This document shows positions 1 to 6,059 of a DNA stretch of 6,341 bases, one piece after another. Source of the DNA: Shewanella sp. GTDB lineage: Bacteria > Pseudomonadota > Gammaproteobacteria > Enterobacterales > Shewanellaceae. The stretch spans positions 1 to 6,341 of the forward strand of contig SDWK01000310.1 of NCBI GenBank assembly GCA_004195335.1, in the 5' to 3' direction. Under the pieces are notes generated by a model. The model made no database searches. It saw only the letters and a list, made by a program, of their open reading frames with translations, and had not been told where the DNA came from. The translations under genes and the position numbers were made by a program. How positions within the stretch are numbered: position 1 is the stretch's first letter; each line of letters opens with the position of its first letter.

Positions 1-61
1 GTATTATTTTTCATGGAATTTGGCATTTTATCTTTACTCATACATTCAAAAAGTGAATGCT

Positions 62-79
62 CCTAACATAACCCTAACA
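62..79 (+). promoter_or_regulatory. Putative Pho box (PhoB-type direct repeat)
   Basis: The heptamer CCTAACA occurs at 62-68 and again at 73-79. The start-to-start distance is 11 bp, that is, a 7-bp repeat separated by 4 bp. This is the architecture of binding sites for PhoB-family response regulators, whose E. coli form is two CTGTCAT-like heptamers spaced by 4 bp. The bases differ from the E. coli consensus, so the assignment rests on the spacing and on the position upstream of a phosphate transporter gene. A third, weaker unit may follow at about 84-90. Confidence 0.5.
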
Positions 80-88
80 AAAGGCTGA

Positions 89-94
89 TATTTA
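89..94 (+). promoter_or_regulatory. Possible -10 element of the Na/Pi transporter promoter
   Basis: TATTTA lies 9 bp downstream of the second Pho-box heptamer. In PhoB-activated promoters the Pho box takes the place of the -35 element and a -10 follows about one helical turn later, so the spacing fits. The hexamer itself is a modest match to TATAAT and there is no good -35 hexamer, as expected for an activator-dependent promoter. Transcription would start near base 101, leaving a leader of about 55 nt. Confidence 0.3.
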
Positions 95-156
95 CCCTCG
101 ATTAAACGGCCTGTTCTTTAAATGCTAGGCCATAACACTTCTCAAGGATGAATCAA

Positions 157-1830
157 ATGATCGAACCTTTCAAGATGGGTTACACCGCCATCGGCGGCCT
201 CGGGATTTTTATCCTCGGCATGAAATACCTCTCCGACAGCTTGCAATCGCTCTCGGGCGGTCTGATCCGTAAAGCTATCTCAAAAGTCACCACGAACCGT
301 TTCCTGGCGGTCATAGTAGGTATGGTCGTCACATGTTTCGTCCAGTCATCATCGATCACGACCGTTATGGTCGTCGGTCTCACCAATGCCGGACTGATGC
401 AGTTAACACAGGCAATTGGTGTCATCCTCGGAGCCAATATCGGCACCACCGTCACCGGTTGGATTCTCGCAGTCAAGGTCGGAAAATATGGCCTGTTGCT
501 GATTGCAATGGGTGTCTTCCCGATGCTCTTCTCGAAGAATGACAAGATCTCAGCGAGTGCCAAAGTCTTGGTTGCCCTGGGCATGATTTTCTTCGGTCTT
601 GAGATCATGAGCGGAGCTTTCAAGCCGCTGCGCAGTGATGAAAGATTTATGAACCTGATGCTCAGCCTCGATGCTCAAACGATACTCAGCATCCTGGGTT
701 GCGTCGCTATCGGTTGCATGATGACCATGATCATCCAGAGCAGTTCGGCGATGCTCGGTATTACCATCGCTCTTGCCACTACCGGAGCTATCCCGATCTA
801 TACAGCAATCGCCTTGGTCATGGGTGAAAACATCGGCACCACCATCACCGCACAGTTCGCTGCAATCGGTGGCAGTGTCCCCTCCCGGCGCGCAGCAATG
901 GCCCACACCATATTTAACGTACTTGGGGTCGTCATCATCGTTTCTATCTTTTCGCCCTATGTCAGCTTTATTGAGAAAATCGTCCCTGGACTTTCGAGTT
1001 TTGTTGATGCAGAAGGAAACCGCCCTTACATAGCCGCCCATATCGCCATGGGGCACACTTTCTTCAATGTGACGGCCACCCTGGTTATGCTGCCGTTCCT
1101 CAACCAGCTGGCAACACTCGTAACCAAAATTATTCCTGACAAGGCAGGCGAGGAAAAAGGAGCCTTCAAATACATCGGTGCACCAGGGACTATTCCCGTT
1201 GCAATGGGCATATCGATGGTTTTTGAGGAACTGAAAAGGATGCAGGGCCGCGTCCACAAGGCTCTTCGTCATGCGGGAAGCTTTGCCCAGAAAGAACTCA
1301 AAGGGCGTGATCGTTTCTATCGCAAAGTTGCTTCCATCGAGGATGAGACCGATGTTATGCAACATGAGATTACGTCTTTCACGGTCGCCCTGATGCAAGC
1401 AGGCGGAGCCAGCAAATCTCAGTCGGACCGAGCCTACAGCTTCGTGCGTGCTGCCGATGAACTGGAATCGATTGCAGACTACGCAGCTAACTTCTGTTCA
1501 TACGTCAAGCGCCTCGACAAACACGAAGTTGATTTCAGTGAAGACGCCTGGAGGGACATCCACCATTTTCATCACGAGGTGCTCAGTTTCTTCAGCCAGG
1601 TCTGCAAAGCCTTCAACGATGAGGATGTGAGTAGCACCCGCAAGATTTACGATGAAGCAAATCGACTCAATGATCTGTCCGACCAGACTCGCAAGGATCA
1701 CCTTGCCCGGATGAAAGATGGCTCCTGCGGCGCTCTGCCGGCACTAACCTTCAGCGACATGGCTGTAGCCCTGCGGCGCATCAAGAGTCATACAGTCAAC
1801 CTGCACGAGGCTCTTTTTGACGAGACGTAA
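157..1830 (+). CDS. Na+/phosphate cotransporter family protein with PhoU-like C-terminal domain
   Basis: Inner-membrane carrier of the Na/Pi-cotransporter II (NptA/YjbB-like) family, expected to move inorganic phosphate together with Na+. The two inverted membrane repeats each carry the family signature: V-QSSS at residues 62-66 followed by GANIGTT at 92-98, and Q194-S197 followed by GENIGTT at 223-229. The membrane part ends near residue 330. The remaining ~210 residues are charged, helical and PhoU-like, a common fusion in bacterial members (total 557 aa, normal for the two-domain form). An in-frame ATG exists at 148, but AAGG (144-147) then touches the start codon. AAGGAT at 144-149 is 7 nt from ATG 157, so 157 is preferred. 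A Pho-box-like repeat upstream suggests induction on phosphate limitation. NptA and YjbB relatives can also export phosphate, so direction of transport is not settled. Confidence 0.93.
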   Translation: MIEPFKMGYTAIGGLGIFILGMKYLSDSLQSLSGGLIRKAISKVTTNRFLAVIVGMVVTCFVQSSSITTVMVVGLTNAGLMQLTQAIGVILGANIGTTVTGWILAVKVGKYGLLLIAMGVFPMLFSKNDKISASAKVLVALGMIFFGLEIMSGAFKPLRSDERFMNLMLSLDAQTILSILGCVAIGCMMTMIIQSSSAMLGITIALATTGAIPIYTAIALVMGENIGTTITAQFAAIGGSVPSRRAAMAHTIFNVLGVVIIVSIFSPYVSFIEKIVPGLSSFVDAEGNRPYIAAHIAMGHTFFNVTATLVMLPFLNQLATLVTKIIPDKAGEEKGAFKYIGAPGTIPVAMGISMVFEELKRMQGRVHKALRHAGSFAQKELKGRDRFYRKVASIEDETDVMQHEITSFTVALMQAGGASKSQSDRAYSFVRAADELESIADYAANFCSYVKRLDKHEVDFSEDAWRDIHHFHHEVLSFFSQVCKAFNDEDVSSTRKIYDEANRLNDLSDQTRKDHLARMKDGSCGALPALTFSDMAVALRRIKSHTVNLHEALFDET

Positions 1831-1839
1831 ATTCAAATA

Positions 1840-1962
1840 ACCGTCACCAGCTTGGGACTGGCAATCGTCAAACACATTGCTCAGGCCCATGACGGTGAGG
1901 TGACAGTACGCAGCACACCCGGTAGAGGGAGTGTGTTTACGATTAGCCTGCCAGTTTCGTAG
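1840..1962 (+). pseudogene. C-terminal remnant of a sensor histidine kinase
   Basis: Directly after the transporter stop codon (1828-1830), the same frame runs on to a TAG at 1960-1962 and encodes the end of a histidine kinase ATPase domain. LGLAIVKHI (from 1852) is the G2-box helix, followed by a small hydrophilic turn, then the strands [11 protein letters not shown] and V-F-T-I-S-L-P, the usual last lines of PhoR/EnvZ-type kinases. The leading G-x-G of the G2 box is missing (T-S precedes L-G-L), and the H, N and G1 boxes are absent. Nothing in 1-147 supplies the 5' part. There is no start codon with a ribosome-binding site, so this is a fragment left by a deletion or replacement. The terminator at 1993-2028 was probably that of the original kinase gene and now serves the transporter. 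Confidence 0.85.
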
Positions 1963-1992
1963 CTATCTAATCAAACAGCACGTATAAATTTC

Positions 1993-2030
1993 AAGAATGG
2001 GCTGCCCTTAACCGGGTAGCCCATTCTTGT
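1993..2030 (+). terminator. Terminator hairpin after the transporter/kinase-remnant unit
   Basis: A 15-bp stem is formed by 1993-2007 and 2014-2028 (AAGAATGGGCTGCCC with its complement, one G-U pair) around a 6-nt loop TTAACC. The downstream tail is GTTTGG, so the U-tract is short, but the stem is long and GC-rich at its top. It ends the plus-strand unit before the DUF302 promoter. Confidence 0.8.
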
Positions 2031-2116
2031 TTGGCAGAACTTGTCGGAGACCTTCAGAAACGAGCTGTTTATAACTTCTCAAATTCAACAATACCAGCAT
2101 TAGAAACACTCAGCAT

Positions 2117-2144
2117 TTGACCGAATCCTATTGCCAGTTACAAT
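2117..2144 (+). promoter_or_regulatory. Sigma-70-type promoter of the DUF302 gene
   Basis: TTGACC (2117-2122) and TACAAT (2139-2144) are separated by 16 bp. Each hexamer matches the housekeeping consensus at 5 of 6 positions. Transcription would begin near 2151, giving a leader of about 85 nt that includes a weak stem, GGCTT (2184-2188) with AAGCC (2199-2203). This is the best-looking promoter in the window. Confidence 0.65.
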
Positions 2145-2236
2145 TCGTATAAGTAGAGAAGAAATAATCTGAGTCGATATCAAGGCTTTTCATTATTGAA
2201 GCCGCATGTTGCAGCGACCCAAGAAAGGAGTAAATA

Positions 2237-2689
2237 ATGAAAAAAGCATCCATATCAGTGCTGTTAGTCTTATTTACTGTATTACCATTAATGGCCGCAG
2301 AGGGCCTGATCAACATTCCAAGTGATTTCAGCGTAGAGGAAACAACCAACAGACTTGAGAACATATTGAATGAAAAGGGAATGACGATATTCAATCAAAT
2401 AAATCATTCCGATGCAGCTCAAAAAGTCGGTGTAGAACTCCGGAAAACACAACTAATAATATTCGGGAATCCTAAAGTGGGAAGCCCTCTTATGCAATGT
2501 CAGCAAAGCGTCGCTATCGACTTACCTCAAAAAGCGATTATTTGGGAAGATGATAAATCTAAGGTATGGATATCTTATAATGATCCCAGATATTTGGGGA
2601 AAAGGCATAACATTATTGGTTGCGATGAAGTAATGAACAAAGTTGAAAAAGCCTTGTCTGGAATAACAAAAACCGCAGCAACGAAATAA
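2237..2689 (+). CDS. DUF302 domain protein, exported
   Basis: Small protein of 150 aa, typical size for exported single-domain DUF302 proteins. Residues 1-21 form a signal peptide (K2, K3, then a hydrophobic run ending in M-A-A), so the product is expected in the periplasm. The DUF302 core is clear: G48-M-T-I-F, then K63-V-G-V-E-L-R, the hallmark I-I-F-G-N-P-K-x-G-S-P-L-M-Q at 74-87, I-D-L-P-x-K-A at 94-100, and V-W-I-S-Y-N-D-P at 110-117. Two cysteines (C88, C129) in the mature part could form a disulfide. The biochemical function of DUF302 is unknown to me. AAGGAG at 2225-2230 stands 6 nt before the ATG. The gene has its own promoter and is flanked by hairpins, so it is monocistronic. Its sequence is visibly AT-richer than the transporter gene, which may mean separate ancestry. 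Confidence 0.9.
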   Translation: MKKASISVLLVLFTVLPLMAAEGLINIPSDFSVEETTNRLENILNEKGMTIFNQINHSDAAQKVGVELRKTQLIIFGNPKVGSPLMQCQQSVAIDLPQKAIIWEDDKSKVWISYNDPRYLGKRHNIIGCDEVMNKVEKALSGITKTAATK

Positions 2690-2693
2690 GAGA

Positions 2694-2721
2694 CTCTGTC
2701 CTGCCACTGTGGCTGACAGAG
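2694..2721 (+). terminator. Hairpin just after the DUF302 gene, possible terminator
   Basis: CTCTGTC (2694-2700) pairs with GACAGAG (2715-2721), and inside it GCCA (2703-2706) pairs with TGGC (2710-2713) around CTG. The hairpin begins 5 nt after the stop codon, a typical terminator position. No T-run follows, so it may be an mRNA 3'-end stabiliser or a weak or factor-assisted terminator rather than a classic intrinsic one. Confidence 0.45.
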
Positions 2722-2975
2722 CGTGTGCATATCTGCTGTTTACTACTGTCTACAAAATCGCCTTGCCAGGCCAACGAGGTAGCACGCCATGCAGCAAGGT
2801 GCGATCCATCAAGATCAAAACCACAAAGTTGGCAAGAAGCATTACTTAATCTTATGCGCTGCTAAAATGGTTTGTAGCGGTTGAATGAACGCAAGACAAA
2901 GGCACCCCGGACAAACAAAATTTACAATCAAAAAAAACCTGATCATGGCTAATCCTGCAGCGTTTGGCTGCCATC
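2722..2975. other. Gene-free spacer or long leader before the DUF389 gene
   Basis: I see no convincing gene here. The stretch holds CTTGCCA (2762-2768) complementary to TGGCAAG (2830-2836), a poor promoter candidate TTGGCA (2829-2834) with TATGCG 18 bp on, a run of eight A at about 2930-2937, and a GCAGC-GTTTG-GCTGC hairpin at 2957-2971. If transcription of the DUF389 gene begins near 2860, its leader would be about 140 nt, long enough for RNA-level control. I could not match it to a known riboswitch class. Confidence 0.4.
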
Positions 2976-2977
2976 CC

Positions 2978-2992
2978 CCTCTAAGAGAGAGG
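2978..2992 (+). promoter_or_regulatory. Hairpin that can occlude the DUF389 ribosome-binding site
   Basis: CCTCT (2978-2982) is complementary to AGAGG (2988-2992), with AAGAG as loop. The right arm is the core of the purine-rich Shine-Dalgarno stretch AGAGAGGA (2986-2993), which sits 9 nt before the TTG start at 3003. Folding would hide the ribosome-binding site. A second hairpin (2957-2971) lies immediately upstream. The stem is only 5 bp, so its stability in vivo is uncertain. Confidence 0.4.
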
Positions 2993-3002
2993 ACATTATC
3001 AC

Positions 3003-4433
3003 TTGTCAATATTCGGAAGCCTATCAATTAAAAGACTCCTGAGTACAGAGTTGCCAGAAAACGAGCGCCGCGAAGTATTGGAAGAGCTCTTTGTTTTCGG
3101 CAAGGAGAACCAAAGGCCCTTCCTGAACCGCATGGCGGTATTGCTTATCGTTTCAACGATTATCGCCTGCTGTGGTCTGTTGTCTGATTCAGCTGCTGTT
3201 GTCATTGGCGCTATGCTGGTTGCCCCGATGATGCGTCCGGTCATGTCGACCGCAGCAGCAATTACCCTCGGCTGGTCGGACCATTTTTATAAATCCATCA
3301 TTCTGGCCGCATTCATGGCCGTAGGCGCCGTCTTAATTGCTTTGGCCTTTGCCTGGATTTCTCCAGATCTGCTGGAAATGCCGGAACAGGTCATGGCACG
3401 CACTAAACCAACTTATTTTGATCTGATCATTGCTCTGGCAGCAGGTGCTGGTGGTGCTTACACCATGACTCGCAAAGAGTCCAGTGCCATACCCGGTGTG
3501 GCCATGGCCGTCGCATTACTGCCGCCTTTGGCATCTTGTGGCATATTGTTGACGTTTCACGAAGAAGAACTGGCACTGAAGGCTTTCATTCTCTTTGCTA
3601 CCAACTTCGCTGCCATGGTGCTGGCAGGGGCATTGATGTTCATGGCGGTTGGGATTTCACCTGTAAAACAGCGTGAGAAACATGGCAGACGGATCAGGAA
3701 CTATTTGATCGCCTTCGGCATCCTGGTCATGATTATCTCAGTCCCTCTTTATTTTTATAGTACTGAAGTCTGGTACGATGCGACCTACAAAGCGAATCAA
3801 TCCGAAGAGCTGACATCCTGGCTAGAGGAGAATCAACTATATATTGAAGATGTGAAAATTGACTACGAGCGCAACATCCTTTACCTGAAATTGATCGGGC
3901 CGGAACCTCCTTTGAATGTTGAGCTATTGCATAATGAAATAGACAAGATCCGAAGGGAAAAACACGCTGATTCAAGCCCCTTCAGTATCGAAGTTTTATG
4001 GACAAAAACCGCCAATTTCAGCTGGCCACCACACTTGAGCTTAAAGAAAGACGAGCGTCTGCTAAAAGAAGATCACTCCATCACAATGCTCGGGGTCAGT
4101 TGGTTATGGACCGGAACTCAATATGCCGACGGTGACTGGCTAAGACCGTTGAATGCTGAAAAATATTCTATCCAGAAGACAGGTGAAAATCTATTCGAAG
4201 TTTTCACCAATTGTGCCGAAGGTACTGGCTCTCTTGAATTCGCTCAGGAAGAAATAAGTATCAAGCTCGAAATGACAGTGGCCACTAGCTGCGAAACAAT
4301 CAAAACTGATGAACGTTTCATTACAGATATTAATCACGCCATCAACGTGAGTGTAGAGGACGACCATTTATCCTTTCTGCTACATAATGATAATGGCGTG
4401 ATGCATTTTGAAAAGATGAAACCAGAAAGGTAA
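3003..4433 (+). CDS. DUF389 family membrane protein with a large periplasmic C-terminal domain
   Basis: Polytopic inner-membrane protein of unknown function, 476 aa. The DUF389 core is unmistakable: S-A-A-V-V-I-G-A-M-L-V-A-P-M-M-R-P at 63-79, A-A-G-A-G-G-A at 146-152, and G-V-A-M-A-V-A-L-L-P-P-L at 165-176. I count seven likely membrane segments (about 44-60, 63-81, 98-119, 139-155, 162-183, 192-217, 234-252). Basic residues before segment 1, at R157-K158 and at K222-R232 put the N-terminus inside and residues 253-476 outside. That outer domain has two cysteines, C404 and C430. The start is TTG: an in-frame TAA lies at 2982-2984 and the first internal ATG (residue 44) would remove the charged N-terminal segment. 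Followed by a strong terminator, so monocistronic. A transport or channel role is a guess from topology only. Confidence 0.88.
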   Translation: MSIFGSLSIKRLLSTELPENERREVLEELFVFGKENQRPFLNRMAVLLIVSTIIACCGLLSDSAAVVIGAMLVAPMMRPVMSTAAAITLGWSDHFYKSIILAAFMAVGAVLIALAFAWISPDLLEMPEQVMARTKPTYFDLIIALAAGAGGAYTMTRKESSAIPGVAMAVALLPPLASCGILLTFHEEELALKAFILFATNFAAMVLAGALMFMAVGISPVKQREKHGRRIRNYLIAFGILVMIISVPLYFYSTEVWYDATYKANQSEELTSWLEENQLYIEDVKIDYERNILYLKLIGPEPPLNVELLHNEIDKIRREKHADSSPFSIEVLWTKTANFSWPPHLSLKKDERLLKEDHSITMLGVSWLWTGTQYADGDWLRPLNAEKYSIQKTGENLFEVFTNCAEGTGSLEFAQEEISIKLEMTVATSCETIKTDERFITDINHAINVSVEDDHLSFLLHNDNGVMHFEKMKPER

Positions 4434-4457
4434 AAAGCTGAGGCAGGCATGACGTGC

Positions 4458-4481
4458 TCCTGCTGAAAGCAGGGCTTTTTT
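4458..4481 (+). terminator. Intrinsic terminator of the DUF389 gene
   Basis: CCTGCT (4459-4464) pairs with AGCAGG (4468-4473) around a GAA loop, with a T-G pair extending it, and is followed by a run of six T at 4476-4481. This is a textbook rho-independent terminator 25 nt after the stop codon. GCAGG at 4443-4447 could compete for the same left arm (CCTGC), and AAAAAGC (4432-4438) is complementary to GCTTTTT (4474-4480). Confidence 0.88.
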
Positions 4482-4593
4482 GTTACAAGTCACAATCACC
4501 AGTAACATCACAAAACGACTGGAACTGAAGCTATAAGTCCCCTCGCAACTCATTCCTGAATCACCTGGGAATTTATTGGACAGACAACACAAC

Positions 4594-4633
4594 AAATATG
4601 GCCGCCGGGTAAACTCTCCCGGCGGCCATATTT
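4594..4633. terminator. Bidirectional terminator between convergent genes
   Basis: A perfect 16-bp inverted repeat, AAATATGGCCGCCGGG (4594-4609) and its complement (4618-4633), encloses an 8-nt loop TAAACTCT. The arms have a GC-rich top and an AT-rich base ending in ATATTT on either strand, so it can work in both directions. It lies 46 bp past the stop codon of the minus-strand lipoprotein gene and is the natural end of that unit, and a backstop for the DUF389 transcript. Confidence 0.85.
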
Positions 4634-4679
4634 AATTCACTTCTCACTGCCCGCTAGCAGTTTCACGTCAGACTCGGCA

Positions 4680-5306
4680 CTATGGGCGTTTAGTATTGAC
4701 GAGTTCACTGCCCTCAAGCTGCTCAACGATCGCCGGAACGAATACATTGACCGCGCCCTGACGGGCTCCGCTAACCCTGACTTGCGCAATATATGACCAG
4801 ACCGGCTTTGCAGTGTCCACATCATACAGCTTGGTCGATATTGTGAAGTAATCTGTGTCGTATTGCTTGTCATAAGTGTAACCGTAACTGTAACCGTACC
4901 AGCCTCCGTCAGAGTAAACGGCAGACCCTCCCAGGATGACACCACCATACTGATGGTTTGTGATTTCTTGCTTGCTGATCGAACGTGCCACCAACACACT
5001 GTCAACCCCAAGTTCTCTGACCTTTGCTACAACAGTCTCCCGATCGGGCTTCGTCGATAAACCAGGCAGAACTTTATAACCACGAATAACTTCAACGCCT
5101 CGGTCAGACAACTGATTCGCAAGAACGTTTTCAAATTGTTCGCGCACACTCTTCTCCTGTGTCAGAACAATCACCAGAACTTTCTTCAGAGGTTTAGCGT
5201 AAGTTTCTTCCTTCCATACATCCAGAGTTTTGATAGGGGCACAGGAGGCCGTTAGCATCACAAGCAAAAGAGCGAAACAAGTGCAGAAGAATTTGGGAGT
5301 GCTCAT
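4680..5306 (-). CDS. Uncharacterised lipoprotein, copy A of a tandem pair
   Basis: Predicted lipoprotein of 208 aa. The signal peptide (K5, hydrophobic 11-18) ends in L-T-A-S-C, with C22 as the lipidation site; +2 is Ala, so no inner-membrane retention signal, and outer-membrane attachment is likely. The -3 Thr is not ideal for a lipobox. The mature part shows W31, Y36, a beta strand K-K-V-L-V-I-V-L (41-48), an amphipathic helix (53-68), R-G-V-E-V (69-73), D-S-V-L-V-A-R (102-108), a Tyr/Gly-rich stretch (120-149), then L-Y-D-V-D-T (160-165) and V-W-S (169-171). It resembles a widespread family of envelope lipoproteins with no assigned function; some relatives may carry a DUF4136 label, but I am unsure of that. 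AAAGGA is 8 nt before the ATG. It lies 83 bp downstream of its paralogue and is probably co-transcribed with it. Confidence 0.85.
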   Translation of the reverse strand: MSTPKFFCTCFALLLVMLTASCAPIKTLDVWKEETYAKPLKKVLVIVLTQEKSVREQFENVLANQLSDRGVEVIRGYKVLPGLSTKPDRETVVAKVRELGVDSVLVARSISKQEITNHQYGGVILGGSAVYSDGGWYGYSYGYTYDKQYDTDYFTISTKLYDVDTAKPVWSYIAQVRVSGARQGAVNVFVPAIVEQLEGSELVNTKRP

Positions 5307-5314
5307 GTTGTTGA

Positions 5315-5326
5315 TCCTTTAATGTT
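5315..5326 (-). repeat. Leader repeat, copy 1 (contains the ribosome-binding site)
   Basis: Read on the minus strand, AACATTAAAGGA stands before copy A of the lipoprotein pair and includes its Shine-Dalgarno AAAGGA. The identical 12-mer stands before copy B (6048-6059). The shared leader supports duplication of the gene with its upstream region. Confidence 0.6.
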
Positions 5327-5389
5327 GAAGTATCAAATGACTATAAAACGCGACTGCCACCAGCTTTAATCGACCAGCGTCAGAGGTCA

Positions 5390-6031
5390 TCATATAAGGC
5401 CTTTTTGCTTAAGGTTCCTGACCACGGCATCGACATGATCCTGTATCATTTTCATGATATCTATCTCTTTAACCGTTTCCAGTTGAGCTGACCAGATCCT
5501 CTCTTCGGTTTTCAGGTCATAGAGTACAGACTCGATCGTCAGGGTGGTTGTACCGGGGGTTGTTGGCTGAATATTCTTAACACCGGTGCCTTGGTAGTAA
5601 TAGGCGCCCCAATTGTTGTACCAGGGGTCGACATAGACAGGTGCCGCGACCGGGGCGACCTGAACAACCTGAATTCCTTTCCCCGAAGTGCCTTTATCTT
5701 TCCGTTTCCTGATCATTTTGGTTAGCAGGACCGAGTCGCAGTCATTCGCTGTCATTTCCTTGATAATGCTTTCCCGATTGCTCTCCTGGCTTTTGGAAAG
5801 ATCGTTATGACTAGGAATCGCCCGGATACCTTGATCAGTCAGCTTGCGCTTAAAGGCTTCTTCGAAAAGCCTCCGGAAGTCCTCCTCTTTGGCAATGCCG
5901 ACGAGATAGACATTCTCGACTTTATCTGAGTAGCCTGGTTTGACCCAGGAGTTTTTCACTGTGGAACTGGAACAGGCGGTCGTCAATAATCCGACAAGCG
6001 CCAGTAGCGTCAAGCGTTTTAAAAAAGTCAT
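5390..6031 (-). CDS. Uncharacterised lipoprotein, copy B of a tandem pair
   Basis: Predicted lipoprotein of 213 aa and upstream partner of copy A. The signal peptide (K5, R6, hydrophobic 7-16) ends L-L-T-T-A-C with lipidated C20, followed by three Ser, a usual flexible outer-membrane linker. Landmarks align with copy A: W29, Y34, V-Y-L-V-G-I-A (41-47), F-R-R-L-F-E-E-A-F (52-60), D-Q-G-I-R-A (66-71), D-S-V-L-L-T-K (99-105), a Pro/Tyr/Trp-rich stretch (127-147), L-Y-D-L-K-T (170-175) and I-W-S (179-181). It ends K-G-L-I. The two proteins are diverged, so the duplication is old. AAAGGAGG (6046-6053) is 14 nt from the ATG, unusually far, though the intervening purines (GAGAG) may also serve as a ribosome-binding site. 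No catalytic motif is visible; a structural or binding role is only a guess. Confidence 0.86.
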   Translation of the reverse strand: MTFLKRLTLLALVGLLTTACSSSTVKNSWVKPGYSDKVENVYLVGIAKEEDFRRLFEEAFKRKLTDQGIRAIPSHNDLSKSQESNRESIIKEMTANDCDSVLLTKMIRKRKDKGTSGKGIQVVQVAPVAAPVYVDPWYNNWGAYYYQGTGVKNIQPTTPGTTTLTIESVLYDLKTEERIWSAQLETVKEIDIMKMIQDHVDAVVRNLKQKGLI

Positions 6032-6047
6032 TGTTGCTTTCTCTCCC

Positions 6048-6059
6048 TCCTTTAATGTT
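6048..6059 (-). repeat. Leader repeat, copy 2 (contains the ribosome-binding site)
   Basis: Identical on the minus strand to the 12-mer AACATTAAAGGA at 5315-5326. Here the distance to the ATG is 16 nt instead of 8, because a purine-rich GGGAGAGAAAGC-type stretch is present between repeat and start codon. Confidence 0.6.

Noticed and set aside
148..156. Alternative transporter start ATG at 148
   Set aside because: The AAGG motif abuts this ATG with no spacing, whereas it is well placed for the in-frame ATG at 157. The three extra residues do not affect the family call.
550..1398. 282-codon open frame on the minus strand inside the transporter gene
   Set aside because: It is the antisense shadow of a well-supported gene, with low-complexity charged stretches and no family resemblance.
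2750..2842. 30-residue minus-strand frame with a hydrophobic start (M-L-L-A-N-F-V-V) between DUF302 and DUF389 genes
   Set aside because: No good ribosome-binding site precedes it and I recognise no family. It might be a small protein or a decayed gene end, but the sequence alone does not support it.
4481..4507. TGTTAC/GTAACA inverted repeat after the DUF389 terminator
   Set aside because: The arms are only 6 bp with a 15-nt gap, lie beyond a strong terminator, and are compatible with chance.
5340..5345. TATAGT on the minus strand as a -10 for a separate promoter of lipoprotein copy A
   Set aside because: The best -35 at 18 bp (TTAAAG) matches only about half the consensus, so an internal promoter is possible but not supported.
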